Notes under the pieces: model-generated | What the model saw: only the letters and a program-made list of their open reading frames with translations | What the model was told of the DNA's origin: nothing | The model's database searches: none | Virus record (IMG/VR): IMGVR_UViG_3300044691_000085 | Coordinates: 1 to 43,663 of that record | DNA length: 43,663 nucleotides | DNA from: a virus | Direction: 5' to 3' (one strand) | Shown: in pieces, positions 7,622 to 13,477 of the stretch | Numbering within the stretch: the stretch's first letter is position 1 | Layout of the letters: each line of letters starts with the position of its first letter | Translations under genes and position numbers: made by a program

Positions 7622-7650
7622 GTATCACCACAAGTGATATCCGAGTGCAA
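7622..7650 (-). promoter_or_regulatory. Leftward early promoter (PL-like)
   Basis: On the minus strand a TTGCAC -35 box (7645-7650) is followed after exactly 17 bases by a TGATAC -10 box (7622-7627), about 50 bases ahead of the start at 7571. The spacer contains most of the operator at 7624-7638, so a bound repressor would block RNA polymerase directly. Confidence 0.65.
7624..7638. promoter_or_regulatory. Repressor operator OL1-like
   Basis: ATCACCACAAGTGAT, an inverted repeat with 6-bp half-sites ATCACY/RGTGAT around three central bases. Same pattern as 7659-7673 and 8310-8324. It overlaps the -10 box and spacer of the leftward promoter. Confidence 0.75.
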
Positions 7651-7658
7651 GGGAAATC

Positions 7659-7673
7659 TTCACCGTGGGTGAT
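7659..7673. promoter_or_regulatory. Repressor operator OL2-like
   Basis: TTCACCGTGGGTGAT, one mismatch from the consensus ATCACYNNNRGTGAT. Its centre lies 35 bp from the centre of the first operator, just upstream of the -35 box, a spacing that could allow cooperative binding of two repressor dimers. Confidence 0.65.
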
Positions 7674-7684
7674 TTTATTTTCAG

Positions 7685-7714
7685 GGCAAAGAAAACCCGG
7701 CTCTAAGGCCGGGC
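7685..7714 (-). terminator. Rho-independent terminator after the microprotein gene
   Basis: On the minus strand CCCGGC, six loop bases, GCCGGG and then TTTTCTTT. It lies between the secreted-peptide gene (7739-7876) and the leftward promoter, so it isolates the repressor/peptide transcript from the early operon. Confidence 0.8.
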
Positions 7715-7738
7715 TTTCCCGTCGAATCGTTGGTCAGA

Positions 7739-7876
7739 TCAGCGGCAACCGCAGGACTGCTTGCCGTTAAAGGTCGTGGTGCAGTTATAGGTCGTGCCGG
7801 GTGGGCATGCCGCCTTGGCTGGAATGACGGTGCCGAGCAACGCCAGTGCAGAAAGGGCTAAAAGCAAGTGCTTCAT
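7739..7876 (-). CDS. Secreted Cys-rich microprotein
   Basis: 45 aa. A clear Sec signal peptide (MKHLLLALSALALLGTVIPA, cleavage after about AKA at residue 23) is followed by a ~22-residue mature part with four Cys (ACPP, YNCT, SCGCR). A GGGGAG ribosome-binding site precedes the ATG, and a terminator follows at 7685-7714. It lies 48 bases downstream of the repressor on the same strand, so it is probably transcribed in the lysogen. I associate this kind of short 'CPPGT...CGC' secreted peptide with Rhizobiales; its function is unknown. Export to the periplasm is inferred. Confidence 0.7.
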   Translation of the reverse strand: MKHLLLALSALALLGTVIPAKAACPPGTTYNCTTTFNGKQSCGCR

Positions 7877-7923
7877 TCCAAGTTTCTCCCCATTATTACG
7901 CCGAAATTAGCGCAATTCCTTTT

Positions 7924-8280
7924 CTAAGTCCCTGTTTTGGTGACAGTTTTTGCAATATCCACGATCATTTTTCGCTCGCCGGGCTTGGCGCTGTCCCAGA
8001 TCGACCAAATGCCGTCCCCATCTGCCGGGTTCCGCATTAGGAGGCTCGCCACGTCCGTCTGCAGGGCATGGGCGACGGCTTCCAGCGTCTCTTGGGTATA
8101 GCCGCGTTTCCCGTTTTCCAGCATGGAGAGGTGGCTCTGGGTCATCTCCAGCCGCTCCGCAAGCTGCTCTTGGTTCAAGCCGCGATGCTCCCGCCATTGT
8201 TTGATGTAGGTCGGCCGGAACCTGGGCCGAGGGGGGGGCATCGTCGATTTTCTCATCCCGCCATTGAAAACGCCCGGCAT
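7924..8280 (-). CDS. Phage repressor, XRE-family (CI/C2-like)
   Basis: 118 aa. An XRE helix-turn-helix spans about residues 23-80: 'LNQEQLAERLEMTQSHLSMLENG' with recognition helix near 'TQSHLSMLE', then 'AVAHALQTDVASLLMR'. The C-terminal tail ('IWSIWDSAKPGERKMIV') is the conserved end of a rhizobial phage repressor family and probably mediates dimerisation; there is no S24 peptidase domain, so RecA-driven self-cleavage is not expected. It faces the Cro-like gene across an operator cluster. Alternative in-frame ATGs lie at 8256 and 8241. Confidence 0.8.
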   Translation of the reverse strand: MPGVFNGGMRKSTMPPPRPRFRPTYIKQWREHRGLNQEQLAERLEMTQSHLSMLENGKRGYTQETLEAVAHALQTDVASLLMRNPADGDGIWSIWDSAKPGERKMIVDIAKTVTKTGT

Positions 8281-8311
8281 TTGAAAAACTATCGGCTGGG
8301 GGTGATAAAAT
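8281..8311 (+). promoter_or_regulatory. Rightward early promoter (PR-like)
   Basis: TTGAAA (8281-8286) and GATAAA (8304-8309) are separated by 17 bases; TAAAAT (8306-8311) is an overlapping -10 choice. The -10 and start region coincide with the operator half-sites, so repressor binding should shut it off. Transcription would start about 30 bases before the Cro-like ATG at 8349. Confidence 0.55.
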
Positions 8312-8331
8312 CACTTGCGGTGATTATCACT
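8301..8331. promoter_or_regulatory. OR-like operator cluster between repressor and Cro genes
   Basis: Four 6-bp half-sites alternate in orientation: GGTGAT (8301-8306), ATCACT (8310-8315), GGTGAT (8319-8324) and ATCACT (8326-8331). The central pair forms a full ATCACYNNNRGTGAT operator (8310-8324) matching those at 7624 and 7659. The outer half-sites allow overlapping binding frames with 3- or 1-base spacing, which might distinguish the two regulators. Confidence 0.75.
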
Positions 8332-8348
8332 CCGGGTTATACGGGGGC

Positions 8349-8570
8349 ATGGCTAGACCCGAAAAAACCCATCCGTTGTACCGCTGGCGCAAGCTGAATG
8401 GGGACAAGACCCTTCAGGAAGTCGCCGATCTGGTCGGCGTTACGCAGTCACACCTTTCTGAAATCGAAAACTGGAAAAACGAGCCATCACTAGATCTCGC
8501 TGCGCGCCTTCACGCGCGCACCGGGATTGACATGAAGGATTTTGTTCGGTCGCCGGAGGCCGCTCAATGA
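8349..8570 (+). CDS. Cro-like HTH regulator
   Basis: 73 aa, almost entirely one XRE helix-turn-helix: 'KTLQEVADLVGVTQSHLSEIE' at about residues 19-39, with the same 'TQSHLS' recognition-helix core as the repressor, consistent with both reading the same operator. First gene of the rightward transcript. Its end overlaps the end of the oppositely oriented gene 8564-8812 by 7 bases. Confidence 0.75.
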   Translation: MARPEKTHPLYRWRKLNGDKTLQEVADLVGVTQSHLSEIENWKNEPSLDLAARLHARTGIDMKDFVRSPEAAQ

Positions 8571-8812
8571 GCCAGCGCGGTCCCGCCCCAGATGTGCAGC
8601 CCCTTGGTCGGTTTGTCGTCCAACATTTCGCGCGTCAGTCGGTTGGCGGTCTCGGCGCCGGCCAGCGAAATAACCAAGTTCAGTTGCGCGCCGCTGCCAA
8701 TGATGTAGCCGATACAGCGCAGTACGCCGTTGATTTTTCGATACCCTCCAAAGCCGTCGAAATAGAGCGTCGGCACGGTTCCAGCCTGCAGCAACAGTTC
8801 TTCGTCGGTCAT
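8564..8812 (-). CDS. Small hypothetical protein, paralogue of 8963-9187
   Basis: 82 aa. A beta-rich core 'LYFDGFGGYRKINGVLRCIGY' is followed by 'LNLVISLAGAETANRL'. The downstream gene on the same strand has the matching layout 'EIFFDGIHEVRIIEGIVRVVI' plus 'ARLALPLSELPDVI'. I associate such small proteins with rhizobial phages but know no function. It is transcribed against the rightward early operon. Confidence 0.6.
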   Translation of the reverse strand: MTDEELLLQAGTVPTLYFDGFGGYRKINGVLRCIGYIIGSGAQLNLVISLAGAETANRLTREMLDDKPTKGLHIWGGTALAH

Positions 8813-8924
8813 TCCAGTAGTCCCCCGGACAGAGCAAGGGGATACGCTGGCACAATGTCGGGTGGCGGACTATTAAACTTTCGCAACTCTGACGCATTAT
8901 GTTCACGCGAGACTTCTCAGCCAC

Positions 8925-8962
8925 AGATTGAATCAATCTTAACGATAGTTCCACACGGAACT
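8925..8962. other. Two perfect inverted repeats between the paralogous genes
   Basis: AGATTGAATCAATCT (8925-8939) is a 15-bp palindrome, and AGTTCCACACGGAACT (8947-8962) is a 6-bp stem with a 4-base loop directly after the stop of the gene 8963-9187. There is no T-run, so they look more like operators or RNA stabilisers than like a terminator. Apart from them the gap 8813-8962 shows no gene. Confidence 0.45.
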
Positions 8963-9187
8963 TCACGGCTGCGTCCCGCTCTTCGCAGCTTCCGTCAGCG
9001 CAATCACCAGCGCCTGGATCACATCAGGCAATTCGGACAGCGGCAGCGCAAGACGCGCGACGATCACGCCAACAGCATTCTGCCGGCTGAAAATCACAAC
9101 GCGCACAATACCCTCGATAATTCTGACCTCGTGGATGCCGTCGAAGAAAATTTCCTGGGTATTGTGCGGGTCGATCACGTCCATCAT
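8963..9187 (-). CDS. Small hypothetical protein, paralogue of 8564-8812
   Basis: 74 aa. ATG at 9187 is preceded by a good GGAG site; a second ATG follows immediately. The FFDGIHEVRIIEGIVRVVI strand pair and the following 'LALPLSELPDVIQALVIAL' helix align in layout with the neighbour at 8564-8812. Function unknown. Confidence 0.6.
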   Translation of the reverse strand: MMDVIDPHNTQEIFFDGIHEVRIIEGIVRVVIFSRQNAVGVIVARLALPLSELPDVIQALVIALTEAAKSGTQP

Positions 9188-9216
9188 TCTTCTCCAGTTT
9201 TGCCTCGGTGTCGCGC

Positions 9217-9525
9217 ATGAGAAACGGATATGGCGGCTGGGCAAACTATCAATCGATCGCTTGGGAAGACATCGCTCAAGATCATACGCGGCGGCGCACT
9301 GGGCTGCGAGATCACAAAGGCCGGTTTCAATTGAACGTTGAAGGCGAAACCCGCAATCCTTACGCTGACAACCCGGCCAACGCTGGTAGTCGAGATACTT
9401 TCGAAGCGATGAGGCATCAAATTGAATGCCTCATGCTGGAACGTCCCTCTGATGATCGTGACTTAACGCAGCGCATTCTCGGTGATCCCGTTCTTTGCCG
9501 TTCCGCGCTTGCGAGGCGCGCATGA
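9217..9525 (+). CDS. Hypothetical early protein
   Basis: 102 aa, start divergent from and only 29 bases from the gene at 9187. 'RTGLRDHKGRFQLNVEGETRNPYADN' is hydrophilic and probably globular. No family recognised and no strong ribosome-binding site; GTG at 9208 is an alternative. It ends 9 bases before the tRNA gene, which supports it being a real unit. Confidence 0.45.
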   Translation: MRNGYGGWANYQSIAWEDIAQDHTRRRTGLRDHKGRFQLNVEGETRNPYADNPANAGSRDTFEAMRHQIECLMLERPSDDRDLTQRILGDPVLCRSALARRA

Positions 9526-9534
9526 TTTCACTTA

Positions 9535-9609
9535 GCCAGCATAGCTCAGATGGAGAGCAGCCGCATTGTAGGCGGACGCGCGCAGACTCAAGCCCTGCTG
9601 TTGGCACCA
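9535..9609 (+). tRNA. tRNA-Thr (anticodon UGU)
   Basis: 75 nt including an encoded CCA. Acceptor GCCAGCA pairs 7/7 with TGTTGGC (one G-U). D-arm is GCTC/GAGC with a GG-containing loop. The anticodon arm has four of five pairs around the loop ATTGTAG, giving UGU with U33 and A37. A 5-base variable region and a T-arm of four pairs follow. Departures from consensus are A53-C61 and C54 in the T-arm and a G-A mismatch at the base of the anticodon stem. It would read ACA threonine codons. It lies in the rightward early operon between protein genes. Confidence 0.85.
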
Positions 9610-9641
9610 TTCCAATCCCGTTCGTGGAAGCCTCTCCGAAC

Positions 9642-9755
9642 GTGATCGCGGCCGTCGCGCAGGCACCTCCCCGGCCAGCCCCGAGCGCGACGGCCGTTAG
9701 TGTTTCTCCGATCACCAAAGAGATTTTCGACAGCCTAAACATGAGGGCGACATGA
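9642..9755 (+). CDS. Possible small protein after the tRNA
   Basis: 37 aa if GTG at 9642 is used; the frame is open from 9522, but that version reads through the tRNA. Ala/Pro-rich start then 'PITKEIFDSLNMRAT'. The stop overlaps the next ATG (ATGA), which hints at translation, but there is no good ribosome-binding site. Weak call. Confidence 0.25.
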   Translation: MIAAVAQAPPRPAPSATAVSVSPITKEIFDSLNMRAT

Positions 9756-10051
9756 CGTTTCACGTTGGGCAGAAAGTGGTTCTGGTCGGCTGGGTGGAAA
9801 CTCCGGTTAGCGAATGGAAAGCCATAGGGGCGTTTTATCCTAACGTCGGAGATGTCTACACCGTTCGCGCGATTAATCCTTGGAAAGAATGCGCCGTCCT
9901 TCTCCTCAACGAGATCGACAATTCGCACCTTGGTTACAAATTGGAGCCGGGATTTCGTCAGGAATTTTTCCGTCCCATCGTAGAACGCAAAACCTCCATT
10001 GAAATATTCACTTCGATGCTCAATCCCTCAAAGCAGGGAGTAGACGCATGA
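9752..10051 (+). CDS. Conserved hypothetical protein of rhizobial phages
   Basis: 99 aa. The N-terminal 'MTFHVGQKVVLVGW', central 'VYTVRAINPW' and C-terminal 'FRPIVERKTSIEIFTSMLNP' are recognisable as a conserved small family that I associate with Rhizobiales phages and genomes; it looks like a small SH3-like beta barrel. Function unknown. Coupled by ATGA on both sides. Confidence 0.65.
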   Translation: MTFHVGQKVVLVGWVETPVSEWKAIGAFYPNVGDVYTVRAINPWKECAVLLLNEIDNSHLGYKLEPGFRQEFFRPIVERKTSIEIFTSMLNPSKQGVDA

Positions 10052-10305
10052 AACATCGTTTCGGAATCATGAGCGAGCGGCTGGCCCCTTGGGGGCATTC
10101 ATGCAACCAGCCGCCCGCTGCACACGACGCAATACTGCCGTGCGGTTCGATATTACTTCCTCCCGCTGATGCGCCGCTCCCACGCTCGTATCTCTTTCAA
10201 ACGATGATTGATGTATTGGCGCTCACGTTCTTTGCGTTCTTCGTCAGCGTCGCCGGGGTTGGGCTCGCTGCGGCTGTCTTCATCATGTTTTTCGTCCAAA
10301 CCTAA
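10048..10305 (+). CDS. Small membrane protein
   Basis: 85 aa with a GGGAG ribosome-binding site and an ATGA overlap to the previous gene. The first 50 residues are polar and Pro-rich; residues about 53-85 form one long hydrophobic helix (VLALTFFAFFVSVAGVG...). A charged open frame on the opposite strand (10153-10392) lacks a ribosome-binding site, so this strand is preferred. Confidence 0.5.
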   Translation: MKHRFGIMSERLAPWGHSCNQPPAAHDAILPCGSILLPPADAPLPRSYLFQTMIDVLALTFFAFFVSVAGVGLAAAVFIMFFVQT

Positions 10306-10424
10306 GTGCCTGACTACGTTTGCCGTTAGAGCGGCAAGCGAAATAAAGCTGAGTGTTTCATTATCGTTGTCGTGGTGTGTGTCATTCCTCATGTTCGTTT
10401 TTTGTCATGAAGGGATTTGTAAAA

Positions 10425-10808
10425 ATGAAGGAAGAGACCCGTAAAATGAACAGTGCGGTATCGGACGTTGAAACGTTGAACGGGATGGCCCGTTTGCTGG
10501 AGCGCAGCGAAGTCAGGCGCGTCGGGTCTAAAGTAATGCAGGCGCGGAAAGACATCGCGCGGCGGCTCGGAATTACAGACGATCAAATAGAGAATTTTCG
10601 TTCGCTGCGAACAAAGGTCGTCCCGCATTGGTTGATGGGCCGCGTTCGCGCCGAACTAATCTCGGTTCTCCAATTGGAAGTTCAAAATCTTGAGCACGAA
10701 ATCCAACTCCATCGGCAAGCTGGCGCGGACCATTCTGGGACTGCGCTGGTCGCGGTTGAAACTCAGCTTGCGACGGCTCGTCAAATTCTTCGGGAGGAAG
10801 TGAAGTGA
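10425..10808 (+). CDS. Hypothetical early protein, helical
   Basis: 127 aa. 'GSKVMQARKDIARRLGITDDQIENFRSLRTKVV' looks like a helix-turn-helix, followed by a long amphipathic helix ('LISVLQLEVQNLEHEIQLHRQ'). This layout is seen in a rhizobial phage family of unknown function. Starts at 10407, 10425 and 10446 are all possible. Confidence 0.6.
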   Translation: MKEETRKMNSAVSDVETLNGMARLLERSEVRRVGSKVMQARKDIARRLGITDDQIENFRSLRTKVVPHWLMGRVRAELISVLQLEVQNLEHEIQLHRQAGADHSGTALVAVETQLATARQILREEVK

Positions 10809-11230
10809 TGAGAGAGTCTATCCAGCATATCGAGGACATCGAAATCCCGACCATTGAGATTACCGAGGGTTGGGCAGCGGCGTCGGTCAATTCGCAGAAG
10901 GACTGCGACGATGCATTTGCCTATCTCATGTCCGCGTGCGCTCAAATCGAATTCCAAATCGACAGCGAACTTACCAAGCCAAAGAATTTTCAGGATATGA
11001 ATTGGATGGCTCGGGCCAACTGCGCGCTTAAATATAAGAAGGCCGCGCTTCAGATTGTAAACCAGCGTCGCTCTTCAATCAATGTTGCGGCCAAACAAGC
11101 TGCACACGACACGCGAAATCAACGGTTGCTTGAGCACATCCGTTCTAGCGTGCCAGATGAAACCTTTATGAAATGGATTAGAGAGTCTGAAATTAGCAGC
11201 GGTGCACCCGATCTGTCGGAAGCCGCCTAG
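10808..11230 (+). CDS. Hypothetical early protein
   Basis: 140 aa, helical and acidic at the N-terminus, with 'MNWMARANCALKYKKAALQIVNQRR' as the most characteristic stretch. The ATG overlaps the upstream stop (TGATG). No function known; it travels with the preceding gene and the DnaA-like gene. Confidence 0.6.
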   Translation: MRESIQHIEDIEIPTIEITEGWAAASVNSQKDCDDAFAYLMSACAQIEFQIDSELTKPKNFQDMNWMARANCALKYKKAALQIVNQRRSSINVAAKQAAHDTRNQRLLEHIRSSVPDETFMKWIRESEISSGAPDLSEAA

Positions 11231-11248
11231 CATCACGGGGTAAGGGGC

Positions 11249-11752
11249 ATGTTGCACAATCCATTCGACGGCACAACGCCATCGCAGAGACAGGCGGCGG
11301 TGGCACACCGGGAGCGGCTGTTTCGATTGAGCGGTCACGCGGTTAAGCTTCGTGATGAAGTTCCGCCGACCGTTGAGGTTCAAACTTACCCCCTCGAAAA
11401 GCGATGGGCCGATCGGCAGAAAGAGGAATGGTTTTCCATCGTCGCAGAGGTTGGCCCGCCTCGGATCGAGGACATCATACGTGCGGTCTGCAAGCATTTT
11501 TCCGTCACCAGGATCGATTTGCTTTCAGCGCGTAGGACGCGGCGGATCACCGGCCCTCGCCAAGTCGGCTATTACCTCGCCAAGAAACTGACCAAGCATT
11601 CCCTGCCTGAGATCGCCCGCCGCTTCGGCAATCGCGATCATACATCTGCCCTGCATGGAATCAGAAAAATCGAGGAACTGCGACCCATTAATTCCCAAAT
11701 CGACGCCGACGTGCGCGAGATCGCAGGCTCATTCGGGGAGGTCATCGCATGA
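11249..11752 (+). CDS. Stand-alone DnaA domain IV protein
   Basis: 167 aa. Residues about 75-155 match the DnaA C-terminal DNA-binding domain: '[21 protein letters not shown]', '[41 protein letters not shown]', the last part being the signature that contacts DnaA boxes. There is no AAA+ ATPase domain. Host DnaA binds origin boxes through this domain, so the phage protein might compete at or recruit to such boxes. Good AAGGGG ribosome-binding site. First of the replication genes. Confidence 0.85.
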   Translation: MLHNPFDGTTPSQRQAAVAHRERLFRLSGHAVKLRDEVPPTVEVQTYPLEKRWADRQKEEWFSIVAEVGPPRIEDIIRAVCKHFSVTRIDLLSARRTRRITGPRQVGYYLAKKLTKHSLPEIARRFGNRDHTSALHGIRKIEELRPINSQIDADVREIAGSFGEVIA

Positions 11753-11934
11753 AACCAACCCCCATTCACCTTCTAATGGCTCGCCTGAAGCCGCTGAGCC
11801 TACCACAGCAGATCCATCACCTTCGCGCCCTCGTCGCTCTGGAGCGCCCCTACAGCGTTCGCAGGAACGAGCTGGAGAGCCTGTTGCGGGGGAAGATGGA
11901 ACGGCAGCTTCGCCGCGAAAGCCGCGCAGCATGA
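11749..11934 (+). CDS. Small basic hypothetical protein
   Basis: 61 aa, Arg/Leu-rich ('[22 protein letters not shown]'), probably a helical nucleic-acid or protein-binding peptide. ATGA overlaps at both ends tie it to the replication operon. No family recognised. Confidence 0.55.
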   Translation: MKPTPIHLLMARLKPLSLPQQIHHLRALVALERPYSVRRNELESLLRGKMERQLRRESRAA

Positions 11935-12161
11935 TCGCCAAACTCGCCTATCTCACAAGCCCGTCGCCTGATCGGTATCTCCTGAATTTTCAATCCTCGC
12001 ACGGGGTGAACTTCGAGGTCGAAATATCCGAAGGCCACTTAGCAAACATCATTGCCGATGGCGCGCATTACGCATTCCGTAAACAGTATCCCCACCGCGT
12101 TCCAGTTTCCACCGCAACAGAGAGCGCAGAGAATGTCGAGCGAGCCACAGGCCGGACATAA
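11931..12161 (+). CDS. Hypothetical protein in replication operon
   Basis: 76 aa. The start at 11931 overlaps the upstream stop by 4 bases. The core 'RYLLNFQSSHGVNFEVEISEGHLANIIADG' is a plausible small alpha/beta domain. Overlaps the start of the GapR-like gene by 29 bases. Confidence 0.55.
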   Translation: MIAKLAYLTSPSPDRYLLNFQSSHGVNFEVEISEGHLANIIADGAHYAFRKQYPHRVPVSTATESAENVERATGRT

Positions 12162-12384
12162 CGGGCAACTCAAGGCGATATGCGAGCGCATCAACCGCCT
12201 CGAGGACGAGAAGAAAGAGGCCGGCAAAGGCATTGCCGAGATCTACCTCGAGGCGAAGGGCAACGGCCTAAATCCCAAAGCCATTCGCGTGATCGTTCGC
12301 AAGCAACGCGCCGACGCCAAGAAGGCTGCGGAGCTGGCCGCGGACGTTGACGCTTACATGGTAGCGCTCGGGATGGCTGGCTGA
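12133..12384 (+). CDS. GapR-like DNA-binding protein (DUF2312)
   Basis: 83 aa, close to the family length. The DUF2312/GapR core is clear: 'ICERINRLEDEKKEAGKGIAEIYLEAKGNGLNPKAIRVIVR' and 'DAYMVALG' at the end. Cellular GapR is an alphaproteobacterial chromosome-binding protein that encircles overtwisted DNA and helps topoisomerases ahead of forks. In the phage it sits immediately before the initiator gene, with stop and start overlapping by one base, so a role in phage DNA replication is likely but inferred. Confidence 0.85.
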   Translation: MSSEPQAGHNGQLKAICERINRLEDEKKEAGKGIAEIYLEAKGNGLNPKAIRVIVRKQRADAKKAAELAADVDAYMVALGMAG

Positions 12385-13220
12385 TGGATTGGTTCCGATC
12401 CTGGCACGGCGCTCCGACCGATCCAAAATGGCTGCTCATTGCGAAACGCAGTGAAACGCAGGCTGGTTTCGTGTCCGCGATTGTCTGGGCGCTCTTCGAT
12501 TTTGCCAGCCAAAATTCGGCTGATCGCGGAAGCGTGGAAGCATTTGACACTGAAACATACGCGGCCTTTTCCGGGTTCGATGAAGCTACGGTCAGGCGCG
12601 TGATTGAATGTCTCAAAGAGAAAAAGCTTATTATTGATGGACACTTAGCGGCCTGGGAAAAGCGCCAAACTAAACGCGATGACAATTCAACTCCGCGTGT
12701 GCAGAAGCATCGTAACGCAAAGAAACGCAGTGAAACGCAGGAAACAGCTAGACTAGAAGAGATAAGAGAAGAGAAGAAAGATTCAGAAGCTAAAGCTTCT
12801 GGCGCCGAAGCGCCGCTTGATCCGTCGATACCCGAACGCGAGTATTTCCTTCGTGGAAGGGAAATTCTCGGCAAGGGGGCTGGTGGCCTCATTGGCAAGC
12901 TTCTCAAATCGAGAGGTGGCAACGTCGCTCTCGCCCGTGCGGCGATTGAGCAGGCCTCCCAAAAGCAAAATCCAACCGAATATGTCGCGGCTATTTGCCG
13001 TGGCCCGCCGGCAATTCGACCAAATACGGCACATCAGCAGGAACGGCAGACGGGAAGGGAGATACTTGATGACATCGGTAAATTTATCAGCGGCAGCGGC
13101 GGCGAAGCAGATCCTGGGCTTTTACGATACGATCCCGGCGATGGACCCGAAGGCGTTCGCTGCGGGCCTCGTGGAAATCTTGTCGAGTTATCCGGGTCCG
13201 GTTCTAGATCGCGCGGCTAG
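12384..13220 (+). CDS. O-like replication initiator
   Basis: 278 aa. The first ~95 residues ('MDWFRSWHGAPTDPKWLLIA', 'VWALFDFASQ', 'TYAAFSGFDEATVRRVIECL', 'HLAAWEKRQ') match a family of phage replication proteins with a winged-helix DNA-binding start. A charged linker follows, encoded by the iteron and purine-rich tract, then a helical domain near 'GAGGLIGKLLKSRGGNVALARAAIEQASQ'. The last ~50 residues overlap the next gene out of frame by 152 bases and are low complexity. By position and architecture it resembles lambda O; a cognate helicase loader was not recognised. Confidence 0.7.
   Translation: MDWFRSWHGAPTDPKWLLIAKRSETQAGFVSAIVWALFDFASQNSADRGSVEAFDTETYAAFSGFDEATVRRVIECLKEKKLIIDGHLAAWEKRQTKRDDNSTPRVQKHRNAKKRSETQETARLEEIREEKKDSEAKASGAEAPLDPSIPEREYFLRGREILGKGAGGLIGKLLKSRGGNVALARAAIEQASQKQNPTEYVAAICRGPPAIRPNTAHQQERQTGREILDDIGKFISGSGGEADPGLLRYDPGDGPEGVRCGPRGNLVELSGSGSRSRG
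12443..12462 (+). repeat. Iteron pair, upstream copy
   Basis: GAAACGCAGTGAAACGCAGG, two AACGCA units 10 bp apart. The same 20 bases recur exactly at 12722-12741. It lies within the winged-helix part of the initiator gene. Confidence 0.7.
12713..12795 (+). other. Putative replication origin: iterons plus purine-rich tract
   Basis: Three AACGCA units at 10-bp spacing (12714, 12724, 12734) include an exact copy of the upstream 20-bp repeat. They are followed at 12742-12795 by a strongly A/G-rich, T-poor strand of low stability ('GATAAGAGAAGAGAAGAAAG'). Iterons followed by an A-rich unwinding stretch inside the initiator gene is the plan of the lambda origin. Function is inferred. Confidence 0.55.
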
Positions 13221-13458
13221 CCCATCTCGCGGCTTGGCGGCGCTGGTTCCGTATCCAAATTTGGCGAAATTCAAGAAGCTGTTGGATGAATGGGCCGACG
13301 AATTTTACACGGACCAGGATCGCATTGCGCGGGCAAGCCGCAAGCGCCTTCCCGAACCGCCGCGCGATCCACAGGCCGAACATCGAATCTCGGAAGGCTT
13401 TGCAAAGCTGAAGATCCAGCTTGAGCGCGGAATCGGGCCGTCTACTGCGACGGATTGA
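13069..13458 (+). CDS. Hypothetical replication-region protein
   Basis: 129 aa. ATG at 13069 has a GGGAG site; it starts 152 bases before the initiator stop. 'LGFYDTIPAMDPKAFAAGLVEILSSYPGPVL' and 'PNLAKFKKLLDEWADEFY' form a helical fold typical of phage accessory replication proteins. It could be a helicase-loader analogue by position only; no ATPase motif is present. Confidence 0.6.
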   Translation: MTSVNLSAAAAAKQILGFYDTIPAMDPKAFAAGLVEILSSYPGPVLDRAASPSRGLAALVPYPNLAKFKKLLDEWADEFYTDQDRIARASRKRLPEPPRDPQAEHRISEGFAKLKIQLERGIGPSTATD

Positions 13459-13477
13459 ACCACAGGAAGGAGATCAC

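Noticed and set aside
9495-9755. Long plus frame covering the tRNA
   Set aside because: Its first half translates the tRNA gene itself. Only the part after 9642 is kept, with low confidence.
10153-10392. Minus-strand 79-aa charged frame opposite the membrane protein at 10048-10305
   Set aside because: The composition looks protein-like, but it has no ribosome-binding site and lies antisense to a frame with GGGAG and an ATGA link. Hydrophobic and charged codons mirror each other on opposite strands, so only one is likely real.
12191-12922. 243-aa minus-strand frame opposite the initiator gene
   Set aside because: Ser/Arg/Pro-rich shadow with no ribosome-binding site. The plus strand carries the GapR-like and initiator families.
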